Assembly: GCA_963835885.1 (NCBI GenBank)
Contig: CAWIHF010000017.1
Coordinates: 124,001-188,000 of the forward strand
DNA from: Roseiarcus sp963835885
GTDB lineage: Bacteria > Pseudomonadota > Alphaproteobacteria > Rhizobiales > Beijerinckiaceae
Reading direction: 5' to 3'
DNA length: 64,000 nucleotides
Shown in pieces: positions 9,499 to 17,730 of this stretch (positions are counted from its first letter, which is position 1; the number at the start of each line of letters is the position of its first letter). Both the position numbers and the translations under genes were made by a program. Under the pieces are notes generated by a model. The model made no database searches, was not told the DNA's origin, and saw only the letters and a program-made list of their open reading frames with translations.

Positions 9499-10373
9499 AT
9501 GCAACTCAAAGTTCCGCAACTCAGCGTCAGGCAAGCGGGGTTGCAGAGAGTCTCGATCGGTCAGTTGGGCATCGGTCCGATCTCTGTGGGCAGCCTGGCG
9601 CTGAACAACGTCGGCTTCACTTTCAACGCCGCGCATGCCGTCCTGCAGAATGTGCAAGTGACGCTCACGCTGACCATTTCGCTCGAATGGCACGTTCACG
9701 TCGGACTTCCCGACGGCATTCCGGACATAAACATCGGCGACACGTTCAACTTCACCATGTCCTTCTCGCTGCCGGTCGGCACATGGACGACCTCGGCGGC
9801 CAGTTATCGAGCTGAAGCGCGAGCGGGCTGGCGCTGACCGCCAGAATTCTGTGCGGTGAGGCCGGGATGTCGAACTTCAGGTTGATACTGAGCGCCGGGA
9901 TCGTGATGGTGCCGACGGATGTGGCGCTGCCCAGAGACGGCTTCGCGATTTCGGGCCTCCTGTTCGGATCATTGGCCGGCGGCGGGATTGGCGTGCCTGC
10001 CGCGACGGTCAATCAGGCGACCGTTCAACATGTCCATGGCGATCCGGCGAAAATCCCGGCCCTTTCCCTCAGTGGCCTGCAGCTGCCCGCGGCGCAGATT
10101 CCGTCGGTCGACAGCACGATCCCGCTCACCATCCCGTTTGACCTGGAGGGTCCTGCGGCCGGCTTCGACGCCGGAATCCTTCGTGTCACCCTTCGTATCA
10201 GCCCGTCGCTGACCGCCCGGGTGCAAAACCTGCAGATAACCGGCGCGAGCGCTGCGGCGTCGGTCGGTCAGATCGTATTGCACGACGTCACCCTGCCCTA
10301 CGACGCGCTCAACCTGACTCTCTCCCAGATCGGTATTGACACGATCGACATCCCGAACTTTACCATTGGATAG
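9499..10373 (+). pseudogene. Conserved hypothetical beta-rich protein with an inverted internal segment
   Basis: Starts at ATG 9499 (MQLKVPQLSVRQAGL). The protein has a repetitive pattern of hydrophobic, Gly/Pro-spaced strands (SIGQLGIGPISVGSLALNNV) and ends DTIDIPNFTIG. Function unknown; I recall unnamed homologues but no characterised member. Bases 9783-9908 read as nonsense on the plus strand. On the minus strand they read VGTITIPALSINLKFDIPAS and AVSASPLALQLDN, exactly the kind of text missing from the middle. Flipping that 126-bp block rejoins FSLPVG to TITIPAL on the left and AAEVVHV to PTDVALPRDGF on the right. The total length, 875 nt, is one base short of a whole number of codons, so a 1-nt deletion accompanies the inversion. 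Confidence 0.8.
9775..9916. repeat. 8-bp inverted repeats flanking an inverted 126-bp segment
   Basis: GTCGGCAC at 9775-9782 faces GTGCCGAC at 9909-9916. The bases between them are the inverted block of the surrounding gene. Confidence 0.85.
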
Positions 10374-10384
10374 TGAGAACGCCC

Positions 10385-10651
10385 ATGGCAACCGATCCCC
10401 CCGAAGTCGTCCAGGTCCCAGTGAAGCGGTACGACGTCAATCTGACCATGCAGGACATCATGGCGCCGCTGACCACGTTCGCCCAGCAGACACACGTAGC
10501 GCAGATCGTTGCCGCCACTCCCGAACTGCAGCAGCATGCGACCGAACTCGGCAACCTCGCCGCGCAAGTCCTCGCCGTCGCCAACCGCCTGAACGCGGTT
10601 GCGCCCCACTTGCTGGCGCCGACCCCGCCGGAGACGCCGAAGGACCGCTGA
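10385..10651 (+). CDS. Small hypothetical protein
   Basis: 88 residues from ATG 10385 (MATDPPEVVQVPVKRYDVNL), 11 bases after the stop of the inverted gene and probably co-transcribed with it. No membrane segment or signal peptide. The central part is rich in Ala, Gln and Leu (AAQVLAVANRLNAVAPH), compatible with an amphipathic helix, and the C-terminus is proline-rich. I do not recognise the family. Proximity suggests a joint role with the upstream beta-rich protein, but that is only context. Confidence 0.6.
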   Translation: MATDPPEVVQVPVKRYDVNLTMQDIMAPLTTFAQQTHVAQIVAATPELQQHATELGNLAAQVLAVANRLNAVAPHLLAPTPPETPKDR

Positions 10652-10676
10652 CCGTCGGGCGGGCGCAAGGCGAGCG

Positions 10677-10976
10677 CTAGTTGTTGCGCTGTGACAGCAA
10701 CGCTTCCGCGATCGCCGCCCATTCCTCCTCGAGCGACATTCGGCAGACCGGCTTCTTGGCGCGGCGATACCAGTAGGCGGCGTTGCCGGCGTCGCCTTCC
10801 TTGCGGTGCAGATAGGCGTGGACCCAGTCGCCCGCCCCGCCCTCGTCCGCTTGCGCAACTTCGTGCGCTCCGTTCCAGTCGCCCTTCGCGGCGAGCCACA
10901 GGGCCCGCAGCGCGTCGCTCAGCCCGGCGGGCGGCGATGCGGATTCGAGCGAAGCGCGAAACGCGGCGACATCCAT
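10677..10976 (-). CDS. Conserved small protein, last gene of the terC-kdgK operon
   Basis: 99 residues (MDVAAFRASLESASPPAGLS), rich in Trp and Ala. Its middle, AKGDWNGAHEVAQ, followed by HAYLHRKEGDAGNAAYWYRRA, resembles a TPR/Sel1-like helical pair. I recall unnamed homologues of similar length in Hyphomicrobiales. It starts 14 bases after the LysE gene and is probably the operon's last member. Function unknown. Confidence 0.75.
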   Translation of the reverse strand: MDVAAFRASLESASPPAGLSDALRALWLAAKGDWNGAHEVAQADEGGAGDWVHAYLHRKEGDAGNAAYWYRRAKKPVCRMSLEEEWAAIAEALLSQRNN

Positions 10977-10989
10977 CGGGACGCTTCTC

Positions 10990-11634
10990 CTATCTTGCCT
11001 CGCTCCAGACGAGCCGTCCGGCGAAGGCGCTCATCAGCGCAGCGAAGGCGTAGTCGAACAAACGCAGCGCGCGCGGATTGTCCTTCACGCCGGCGACGAA
11101 TCGCGCAGCGAGCAAAATCACGACGGCGTTGACGATCGTGGTGACGCCGATGAAGCCAAAGCCGAGCGCGAACAGTTTGGCGCTCGCCTGCGGGTCGCGC
11201 GCGTCGATGAACTGGGGCAGGAAGGTCACGAAGAAAAGCACGATCTTCGGATTGGTCAGATTGATGAGAAGACCGGTCCAGAAGGCGCCGCGGCGGCCGC
11301 GGTTCGCCGCCCCGTCCGCCTTCAGCTTGAGCGCCGCGCCGCGCCGCAAGGCGGTCCACGCGAGCCACAAAAGGTAGAGCGCGCCGGCGATCTTGACCGC
11401 CTGATAGGCCTCGGCCGAGGCGGCGAGCAGCGCCGAGAGGCCGAGCGCGGCGGCTGCCGTGTGAACGAGGAGCCCGACGTTTGCCCCGGCCTGGGCGGCA
11501 AAACCCTGCGCCCGTCCTCCGCCGAGGGTCCGCGACAGGAAGAGCGCCATGTCGGCTCCCGGCGTCGCGGCGAGCAACAGGCAGGCGACGAGATAGCCGA
11601 ACGCGAGCGAAGGGCTGGGAAAGAATGGCGTCAT
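10990..11634 (-). CDS. LysE/RhtB-family amino-acid exporter
   Basis: 214 residues, six hydrophobic segments. The N-terminal motif LAATPGADMALFLSRTLGGG is typical of the LysE/RhtB fold, and NLTNPKIVLFFVTFLPQF marks the fourth segment. Inner-membrane exporter; the substrate cannot be told from sequence. The start codon overlaps the kdgK stop by four bases (ATGA), indicating translational coupling. Confidence 0.9.
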   Translation of the reverse strand: MTPFFPSPSLAFGYLVACLLLAATPGADMALFLSRTLGGGRAQGFAAQAGANVGLLVHTAAAALGLSALLAASAEAYQAVKIAGALYLLWLAWTALRRGAALKLKADGAANRGRRGAFWTGLLINLTNPKIVLFFVTFLPQFIDARDPQASAKLFALGFGFIGVTTIVNAVVILLAARFVAGVKDNPRALRLFDYAFAALMSAFAGRLVWSEAR

Positions 11635-12548
11635 TTCGATTTCTCTAAGCTTGCCTCGACATCGGCGCGGCGCGGCAGCGGCGCGACCGCGCCATAGCCG
11701 AGAGTCGAGAGGCCCGCCGCCGCATTGGCGAAGCGCGCGGCGGCGAACGGATCGGCCGCGCGGACGAATTCGGCCAGGAATGCGCCGTCGAAGCAGTCGC
11801 CCGCCCCTGTCGCGTCGACCGCCTTGACCCGCCGGGCCGGGATGCGCTCGCGGCCCTTCGCTGTCGCCACAAGCGCGCCGGCCTTGCCGAGCTTCAATAC
11901 GACGACGCGCGCGCCGAGGCGCAGGTAGAAATCGACGATCGCGTCGGGATCGCTCAACGCCGTCAGTTCGACCGCGTCGTCGATACCCGGCAGGGCGATG
12001 TCGCAGGCGCGCATCGCCTCGTGAATGATCGCCCGCGCCCGGCGCAGCGGCCAGAGTTTCAGCCGCAAGTTCGGATCGTACGACACGAGGCCCTTCGCGT
12101 CGCGGGCGATGTCGATCGCGGCGAACACGGCGTCGGCGGCTGAGGACGAGATCGCCTGGCTGATGCCCGATACATGCAGGATTTTCGTGTCGCGCACCCG
12201 GTCGACCGGCAGATCGCTCTCGGCGATCCGGCTCGCCGCCGAACCCGCGCGAAGATAGGAGAACGCATGACCATCGGGGCCGTGGGTCACGAAATAGAGC
12301 CCGGTATGCGCCCCGCCGCTGACCACGATGCGGCTCGCGTCGACGCCTTCGCGCATCCAGAGCTCGGTCAGCGCCTGGCCGAAACGGTCGGCCCCGACCG
12401 CGGTGAAATAGGCTGCGTCCGCGCCGAGTCGCGCCGCCGCGATCATCGCGTTCGAGGTGTCGCCGCCGAAACCCTGGACGAAGGGCGCCCCGTCCCTCGC
12501 CTGGTTGAGCTCGACCAGCGCTTCGCCGATCGCCATGAGATCCGACAT
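11631..12548 (-). CDS. kdgK: 2-keto-3-deoxygluconate kinase (PfkB family)
   Basis: 305 residues. PfkB signature 1 is at about residues 25-45 (FVQGFGGDTSNAMIAAARLG). The C-terminal signature DATGAGDCFDGAFLAEF (about 245-260) carries the GAGD anion hole and the catalytic aspartate. The substrate-side residues YLRAGSAAS around position 100 match KDG kinases rather than ribo- or fructokinases. It would phosphorylate 2-keto-3-deoxygluconate to KDPG for the Entner-Doudoroff aldolase. It sits between two LysE-type exporters in one operon, without other sugar-acid genes, so substrate supply must come from elsewhere. The KDG assignment is by family resemblance; another ketosugar kinase is possible. 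Confidence 0.85.
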   Translation of the reverse strand: MSDLMAIGEALVELNQARDGAPFVQGFGGDTSNAMIAAARLGADAAYFTAVGADRFGQALTELWMREGVDASRIVVSGGAHTGLYFVTHGPDGHAFSYLRAGSAASRIAESDLPVDRVRDTKILHVSGISQAISSSAADAVFAAIDIARDAKGLVSYDPNLRLKLWPLRRARAIIHEAMRACDIALPGIDDAVELTALSDPDAIVDFYLRLGARVVVLKLGKAGALVATAKGRERIPARRVKAVDATGAGDCFDGAFLAEFVRAADPFAAARFANAAAGLSTLGYGAVAPLPRRADVEASLEKSK

Positions 12549-12552
12549 CGGT

Positions 12553-13161
12553 TCACCTCGTCGCGACGGCCACCGCGACCCCCGCGATCGCGCCGCTCGC
12601 GGCGCGGCGGGCGAAGCGCATGGCGCGGGCCGATCGGAAAAGCGCGCGGGCGCGGTTGGCGGCGAGAGCGTAGGCCGCGAGCGTGCACGAGATGACGACG
12701 GCTGAGAGCGCCGCGAGCTCGGCGATCGCGAGCGGCGTCAGCGTTTTGATGTCGACGACGAGCGGCATGATCGAGAGAAAGAAGATCATCACCTTCGGGT
12801 TGCCGAGGGTCAGCGACAGCGAACCGAAAAAGGCCCGCCAGCGGCACGAAGCGGCAGGCGCTGCGTCGCCCACCGCGACCGGCGCCGTCGCCATCTTCCA
12901 TGCGACATAAAGCAGATAGGCGGCGCCGGCGTATCTCAGCGCGACAAACAGTTTGGCGAAAGCGGTCGCGAGCACGCTGAGCCCCGCCCCCGCCATGACG
13001 AGCCAGATGATGTCGCCTGCGACATATCCGGCGATGAACGCGGCCGCTCCGCGGAGGCCATGCGCGAGAACGCGGGCGACGAGGGCCGCAACGCCTGGCC
13101 CCGGCGTAGCGACCGCGGCGAAATAAACGACCGCGAACAGGAGCAGGGAAGTCGGCGTCAC
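12553..13161 (-). CDS. LysE-family translocator
   Basis: 202 residues, hydrophobic throughout with the hallmark VATPGPGVAALVARVLAHG near the N-terminus and LTLGNPKVMIFFLSIMPLV in the middle. It is a divergent paralogue of the other LysE gene in the same operon. Its start overlaps the terC stop by four bases, and its stop lies five bases before kdgK. Inner-membrane exporter of an amino acid or similar small metabolite. Confidence 0.9.
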   Translation of the reverse strand: MTPTSLLLFAVVYFAAVATPGPGVAALVARVLAHGLRGAAAFIAGYVAGDIIWLVMAGAGLSVLATAFAKLFVALRYAGAAYLLYVAWKMATAPVAVGDAAPAASCRWRAFFGSLSLTLGNPKVMIFFLSIMPLVVDIKTLTPLAIAELAALSAVVISCTLAAYALAANRARALFRSARAMRFARRAASGAIAGVAVAVATR

Positions 13162-13892
13162 CTCGCCCTCTTGGATTTGCGCCTGGCCAGCGCATTGAGC
13201 GACTCGACCAGGGAGGAAAAGAACATCGCAGCGTAAATATAGCCTCTTTCGATATGGAAGCCGAACCCGTCGGCGATCAGCGTCATGCCGATCATCAGGA
13301 GAAAGCTCAGCGCGAGCATCAGCACCGTCGGATTGCGGCTGATGAACGCGCCGAGCGGCCCGGAGGCGACCATCATCGCCGCCATTGCGACGACGACCGC
13401 AGCGACCATGATCGGGAACTCGTTGGTCATGCCGACCGCCGTGATGATGCTGTCGACCGAAAAGACGATGTCGATAAGCGTGATCTGCACGAACGCGGCG
13501 GTCACGCCGAGCGGCGCTGCGCTCGCCGCCCGTTCGTCGTCTTCATCCGGATCGACCCGCTCGTGAATTTCTCTCGTCGCCTTCCACACGAGAAAGAGCC
13601 CGCCCGCCAACAGAAGGACGTCGCGCACCGAAAACGGATGGCCGAGGACGGTCGCCAGCGGATGGGTCAGATGAACGATCGCCGCCGCCGAGCCGAGCAG
13701 CGCGAGGCGCAGGACAAGGGCGATCGACAAGCCGATGGCGCGCGCCAGCGTGCGCCGGCTCGCCTCGACCCGGTTCGACAGGATCGCGATGAAGACGAGG
13801 TTGTCGACCCCGAGGACGACTTCCATCGCAATCAGGGTCGCCAGCGCCGCCCAGGCGGAGGGATCGGCGGCGAGCCGCGTCAGCGTGTCCAT
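13158..13892 (-). CDS. TerC-family integral membrane protein
   Basis: Start chosen at ATG 13892 (MDTLTRLAADPSAWAALAT); an upstream in-frame start adds an arginine-rich non-family leader. About 244 residues and seven membrane segments. Two acidic intramembrane motifs define TerC: VLGVDNLVFIAILSNRV near residue 30 and LIDIVFSVDSIITAVGMT near 130. Family members are linked to tellurite resistance or metal (Mn) export. The hydrophilic loop ERVDPDEDDERA between segments is typical. First gene of the five-gene operon. Confidence 0.92.
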   Translation of the reverse strand: MDTLTRLAADPSAWAALATLIAMEVVLGVDNLVFIAILSNRVEASRRTLARAIGLSIALVLRLALLGSAAAIVHLTHPLATVLGHPFSVRDVLLLAGGLFLVWKATREIHERVDPDEDDERAASAAPLGVTAAFVQITLIDIVFSVDSIITAVGMTNEFPIMVAAVVVAMAAMMVASGPLGAFISRNPTVLMLALSFLLMIGMTLIADGFGFHIERGYIYAAMFFSSLVESLNALARRKSKRAR

Positions 13893-14031
13893 GCTGCCCT
13901 TTGTCCAGATCCGCCGCGGACCCCGGCGCCGCCGCATTCGTCATAGGGCCCGGGGCCGGCGTTGCAAGCCTCGCCTGGCAATAGCGGCATTCGTGCGACG
14001 ATGAATTAAACAGAACGCGCTCGTTAGGAAT

Positions 14032-14352
14032 TCAAGTCTGACATTGGGCGTCCACGCCCGCCTTCCAGGGAAGGGCCGGGTTCGCCCTCTGCTGCCCTTC
14101 AAGGTCAAGCCGGCTATTGACGCCCGCCTCGATCCCGCCGCCGCGAACGAAATCGGCGTTTTTCGCGGCGCTGACCGAGTCGTAGTAGTTGAAGGTCAAG
14201 AACGACCATCCGGGCACGGACGGCACGGCGGCGAGGCTGCCGTAGGTCCCCGGCAGCCAGAAGCTCACGCCGCCCTCGTCAGCGAGGGCGCGCAGCGGCG
14301 AAACCGCTGCGAGCGCCACTGCCGCCAGTGCAAGGCCCCGTGACCGCTCCAT
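14032..14352 (-). pseudogene. SphA-family (phenol MetA-pathway) outer membrane protein, N-terminal fragment
   Basis: 106 residues. It has a signal peptide (MERSRGLALAAVALAAVSPL, cleavage after LRALA) followed by DEGGVSFWLPGTYGSLAAVP, the characteristic start of SphA/MetA-pathway proteins, which are about 300 residues and predicted to be outer-membrane barrels. Homology ends around NSRLDLEGQQ and the frame stops at 14032, so about two thirds of the protein is absent and is not found downstream. It follows the first arylsulfatase by six bases and was probably its co-transcribed export or uptake partner. Confidence 0.75.
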
Positions 14353-14358
14353 CGCTGA

Positions 14359-15867
14359 TCAGCCGCCGCGGCCAAACACCGTGATGTTGGGCGCCGGCGG
14401 GTTTGGATATTTCTTGACCAACTCTTCGTATTTCCTGACCGCCTCGAGCGCGGGGTCGGCGACCCAGCCGAACAGCCCCGCGACATCGAGGTCCTCATGC
14501 GGGTCCATTTCGATATTGAAGACTTTCGGATAACCGGCCATCGATGCATTGGAGGACTCCATGCCCGGCAATCGCTGCGGGCCGATGCCGGTCGGCTCAA
14601 TGTCGGTGAAATAGATGCGCCATTGCTTCCATCGCGCCGCCACGAGTTGCGGCCCAATGAAGCTCAACAGGCTGTCGCGATGACCGACCGCGCTCTTGCC
14701 GAACAGCACGTCGCTCTGGTCGACGCCGTCGATCGGCCGGTCGGTCGGCATCTTCCCGCCGACGATACTGGCAAGCGTGGGCATGAAATCCATGATCGAG
14801 AACATCGCGTAGGAAGTCGTGTCCGGCTTGACGTGGCCGGGCCAGCGGACAAAGGCGAAGGTGCGGATCGAGCCCTCCGTGACTTCGCCGAGTTCGCCGC
14901 GGAACGGTCCGCTGTTTCCCATGTCGGGCGTGCCCTGGTTGCCGAATTCGCGCGGAACCTCGCCCCAGGGGCCATTGTCGGAGGCGAATATCACAATGGT
15001 GTCGTCATCGATGCCGAGGTCCTTCAGCGCGTCGAGAATCTGGCCGACGTGGAAGTCGCCTTCCATCATTTTGTCGCCGTAGTCGCCAATACGGGATTTG
15101 CCGGCGAATGCCTTGGACGGCAGGTTCGGCGCGTGCCCCATCGAGAACGGCAGGTAGAGAAAGAACGGTTTGCCGGCGGCGTGCTCCCGCTTCATGAAGT
15201 CGATCGATTTGTCGGTGAGCACGTTGTCGATTTCGGCGCGCACCTCCGGCGTGTAAGGTTCGAGCTCGTGCAGCGGCCCACCGAGCGTCGACTCGACCAT
15301 ATGCGGCCCTTTCGCGAGCAGCACATCCCGCAGCGCATCGAACGAGTGGGTGAGCGCTTCCGTGTCGACATAGGTCGCCGAATCCCAGGAGATGTCGGGC
15401 GGGATGCCGTAGAACTCGTCGAAGCCGTGTGCGGTGGGCAGGCTCTGCGGCTCGCCGCCTAGGTGCCATTTGCCGAAGATCGCGGCGGCGTAGCCGAGCC
15501 CGTGGAACATGTCGCCCATCGTATAGGCGCGCGCCGAGAGCGTGGCGTCGCTGCCGGGGATGATGATGAGCGACAGGCCATTGCGGATCGAATATTGCCC
15601 GGTCATCAGCGCCGCGCGCGACGGCGTGCAGGCGGGCTCGACCAGAAACTGCGTCAGCTTCAGCCCCTCGCGGGCGAGTTCGTCGATCCGCGGCGTCGGC
15701 GCTCCGCGCAACTCCCCGCCGCCGTAAGGCCCGAGGTCGCCGTAGCCGACATTGTCGGCGAGGATGAAGACGACGTTGGGCTTCTTTTCTTGCGCGAAGG
15801 CGGGCCCAAGGATCGACGCAGTCACTATTGCCGCGGCAAGGGATAAACGCAGATAGCTTCGTCTCAT
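14359..15867 (-). CDS. Arylsulfatase (formylglycine-dependent), secreted
   Basis: 502 residues from ATG 15867, preceded by GGAGGGAACGAAG; a longer start would add a leader without signal features. An N-terminal signal peptide (LRLSLAAAIVTASILGPAFA) directs export. Sulfatase motifs: metal site NVVFILADNVGYGDLG, the modified cysteine in CTPSRAALMTG (Cys to formylglycine), GKWHLGG, and the second metal site FASDNGPWGE. The frame is intact over the whole family length, making this the only one of the three sulfatases here without a lesion. It needs a formylglycine-generating enzyme or anaerobic maturase, neither of which is in the window. Likely to release sulfate from organic esters in the periplasm. 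Confidence 0.93.
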   Translation of the reverse strand: MRRSYLRLSLAAAIVTASILGPAFAQEKKPNVVFILADNVGYGDLGPYGGGELRGAPTPRIDELAREGLKLTQFLVEPACTPSRAALMTGQYSIRNGLSLIIIPGSDATLSARAYTMGDMFHGLGYAAAIFGKWHLGGEPQSLPTAHGFDEFYGIPPDISWDSATYVDTEALTHSFDALRDVLLAKGPHMVESTLGGPLHELEPYTPEVRAEIDNVLTDKSIDFMKREHAAGKPFFLYLPFSMGHAPNLPSKAFAGKSRIGDYGDKMMEGDFHVGQILDALKDLGIDDDTIVIFASDNGPWGEVPREFGNQGTPDMGNSGPFRGELGEVTEGSIRTFAFVRWPGHVKPDTTSYAMFSIMDFMPTLASIVGGKMPTDRPIDGVDQSDVLFGKSAVGHRDSLLSFIGPQLVAARWKQWRIYFTDIEPTGIGPQRLPGMESSNASMAGYPKVFNIEMDPHEDLDVAGLFGWVADPALEAVRKYEELVKKYPNPPAPNITVFGRGG

Positions 15868-15937
15868 CTTCGTTCCCTCCAGCGCAAAACGCCCGATGGA
15901 ATTGGCGGCGCTCCGCACGCCCAACGGCGGGTCATCA

Positions 15938-16996
15938 TCAGGCGTGCTCAAACGCGAAAATCTTCTTCCAGTCCCTCTTCATGCTGACGACGATCCAGCC
16001 CTGTTTGAGGGCCATGTCGTACATCGCCTGGCTGAACGTCCCGACGCCGGTGTCGGGCAGGCCCTGCGCCGGACCGTAGGCATATTCGCGCTCGGCGTCG
16101 TCGTGCAGCACGGCGCCGGAAAGCCGCAGGCCGGAGCCCGCCTTCACGTATTCGAGCATCTGCTGATCGTCGGAGGAGGAGTTGCCGAAGGCGAGATAAG
16201 GCCGGCGCCCGTAGAGCAGCCAGAAGTTCTCGATCTTGCCGGCCTCGAGATTGTCGAGGACGAGCTTGGGCTGCTGGGTCAGGACCGGTTTGCCGCCGGT
16301 GACGTAGCCGAACTTGGCGGCCTGCGCCGTTCCGCAGACGCGCTCGGGCGGAATGTCGTAAACCTTGCCCGAATATTCGCGCACGAAGCTTTCACTGCCG
16401 CCGGTGGCGATGAAGTTCGTGAAGCCATTCGCGCGCAGAAGCGCCAAGACCTCGATCATCGGCTGATAGACGAGGTCTGTGTAGGGCCGATTCCAGCGCG
16501 GATGTTTCGCCGATGCGAGCCACTGCCGGACGTCGGCGCGGAAGTCTTCGACCGTCATGCCGCTTTGGGTCTCCAGCACGACCTCGAAGATCTCCCGCAT
16601 CGACAATTTGGCGATGGCCTCGCGGTCGCCGGACAGGACGGCCTTGAACGGTTCGCGGCCTTTCAGTTCCGGCTTCGTTTCGACGAGCGTGGGAACGCGG
16701 TCGAGACAGAAGACGACCTGCGTATAGAGCGGGTGCTCGACCCAGAGCGTGCCGTCCTGGTCGAACTCTGCGATGCGCTCTTCCGGCGGCAGGAAATCCG
16801 GGCTCGCCGGATCGGTCGTCGCGTGGACGAACTTGAGGATTGCCTCCTTGGCCGGGCCGTCGTTCCACGAGGCGAGCGGCGCCCCGGTCTGGGCCTCAGC
16901 CGCGGCGACGTCGAGAAGCCCGGGCAGCGCGGGCATAGCGGCGAGCGCGCCGAGCACAAGGCGGCGGCTCAGACCATCGGAACCAGAGGAAGACAC
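15938..16996 (-). CDS. Tat-exported HAD-superfamily phosphatase
   Basis: Start chosen at GTG 16996 because AAAAGGAG lies just upstream. The N-terminus GLSRRLVLGALAAMPALPGL is a Tat-type signal (SRRLVLG). HAD motif I is EFDQDGTLW with both aspartates, motif II is ATGGSESFV, and motif IV is AFGNSSSDDQQM. About 352 residues. Members often sit beside arylsulfatases in Hyphomicrobiales; a role in hydrolysing periplasmic phosphate esters is plausible but unproven. It lies between two sulfatase genes on the same strand, so probably shares their regulation. Confidence 0.85.
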   Translation of the reverse strand: MSSSGSDGLSRRLVLGALAAMPALPGLLDVAAAEAQTGAPLASWNDGPAKEAILKFVHATTDPASPDFLPPEERIAEFDQDGTLWVEHPLYTQVVFCLDRVPTLVETKPELKGREPFKAVLSGDREAIAKLSMREIFEVVLETQSGMTVEDFRADVRQWLASAKHPRWNRPYTDLVYQPMIEVLALLRANGFTNFIATGGSESFVREYSGKVYDIPPERVCGTAQAAKFGYVTGGKPVLTQQPKLVLDNLEAGKIENFWLLYGRRPYLAFGNSSSDDQQMLEYVKAGSGLRLSGAVLHDDAEREYAYGPAQGLPDTGVGTFSQAMYDMALKQGWIVVSMKRDWKKIFAFEHA

Positions 16997-17034
16997 TCGT
17001 GTTCTCCTTTTCTGTCGGTCACCGGCCATGCCGC

Positions 17035-17100
17035 CGACGGCGACGCCGGTGATTTTGCCGGCGGCGTCGAAGCCGAAGAGTGGCCCTCTTTCCTCGTCTG
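17035..17100 (-). pseudogene. Second C-terminal copy of the neighbouring DUF gene (remnant)
   Basis: Minus-strand LFGFDAAGKITGVAVGGMAGD resembles the end of the adjacent gene (LMMGLNRDGKVTGISLMSMAGD). The frame runs without a stop into the HAD gene. It looks like what is left of a tandem duplicate, about 22 residues long. Confidence 0.45.
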
Positions 17101-17128
17101 AACGATCGGCGCGCAGAGGCGCCGCTTT

Positions 17129-17549
17129 TCAGTCCCCCGCCATGCTCATCAGGCTGATGCCGGTGACCTTGCCGTCCCGGTTGAGGCCCATCATCAGGCT
17201 GGCCGCGTCGCCGCGCGGGAAGACGATCTTCACCACGTGGATTCGCTGCGTCCCGGTGTCGCGAGTTCTTGAGGACTTGCGCCTCCAGCGGCAAGGCGCC
17301 GAACTCGTACGTCTTCAAATAGCCCGACATGTCCTCGACCGCGCGATCGGTCAGATGGGCGTCGTACTCGGGCGCAAGCTGCGACCGGTCGATCTTCCCC
17401 GATCGCATCTGCGCAAACCAATGCAGCGCCAGCGCTTCCACGCCCTTGGGCGTCCGTGCGCCGGTCGGCGCCTGAGGATCAAGCGGCTTGCCGGCGATGC
17501 TCCCGGTCAGGGGCGCTGCGTCTCGCGCCGTTTCGGTTTGGGTTGTCAT
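17129..17549 (-). pseudogene. Hypothetical small protein of the sulfatase cluster, frameshifted
   Basis: Starts at ATG 17549 (MTTQTETARDAAPLTGSIAG) and reads cleanly to YEFGALPLEAQVLK. After a frameshift near 17265 the text continues in another frame as RDTGTQRIHVVKIVFPRGDA and then NRDGKVTGISLMSMAGD, with a stop at 17129. The length of 421 nt is one over a multiple of three, consistent with a single inserted base. No export signal. Function unknown; the conserved HWFAQMRSGKIDRSQLAP segment suggests an SnoaL/DUF-type alpha-beta fold. A sequencing error cannot be excluded. Confidence 0.6.
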
Positions 17550-17575
17550 TTGCTGGTCTCCTAATCTCGTTCAGT

Positions 17576-17725
17576 TTATGAGCCCCTTCTCCTGCGGGAG
17601 AAGGTGGCGCGAAGCACCGGATGAGGGGCCCGCGCCGTCAGGCGCTTCGATGCAGAGCGCGTTGCGGCGTGCAACCCCTCACCCCCGCCCCCTCCCGCAA
17701 GTTTCCCGCAAGGGGAGAGGGGAGC
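17576..17725. repeat. Dispersed intergenic palindromic repeat
   Basis: CCCCTTCTCCTGCGGGAGAAGG followed by GCGCGAAGCACCGGATGAGG, and further on a CCCTCCCGCAAG and CCCGCAAGGGGAGAGG pair. This is the intergenic REP-like repeat style common in alphaproteobacteria, and each half folds on itself. It separates two genes of the sulfatase block and may act as a terminator or attenuator. Confidence 0.6.
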
Positions 17726-17730
17726 GGCGC

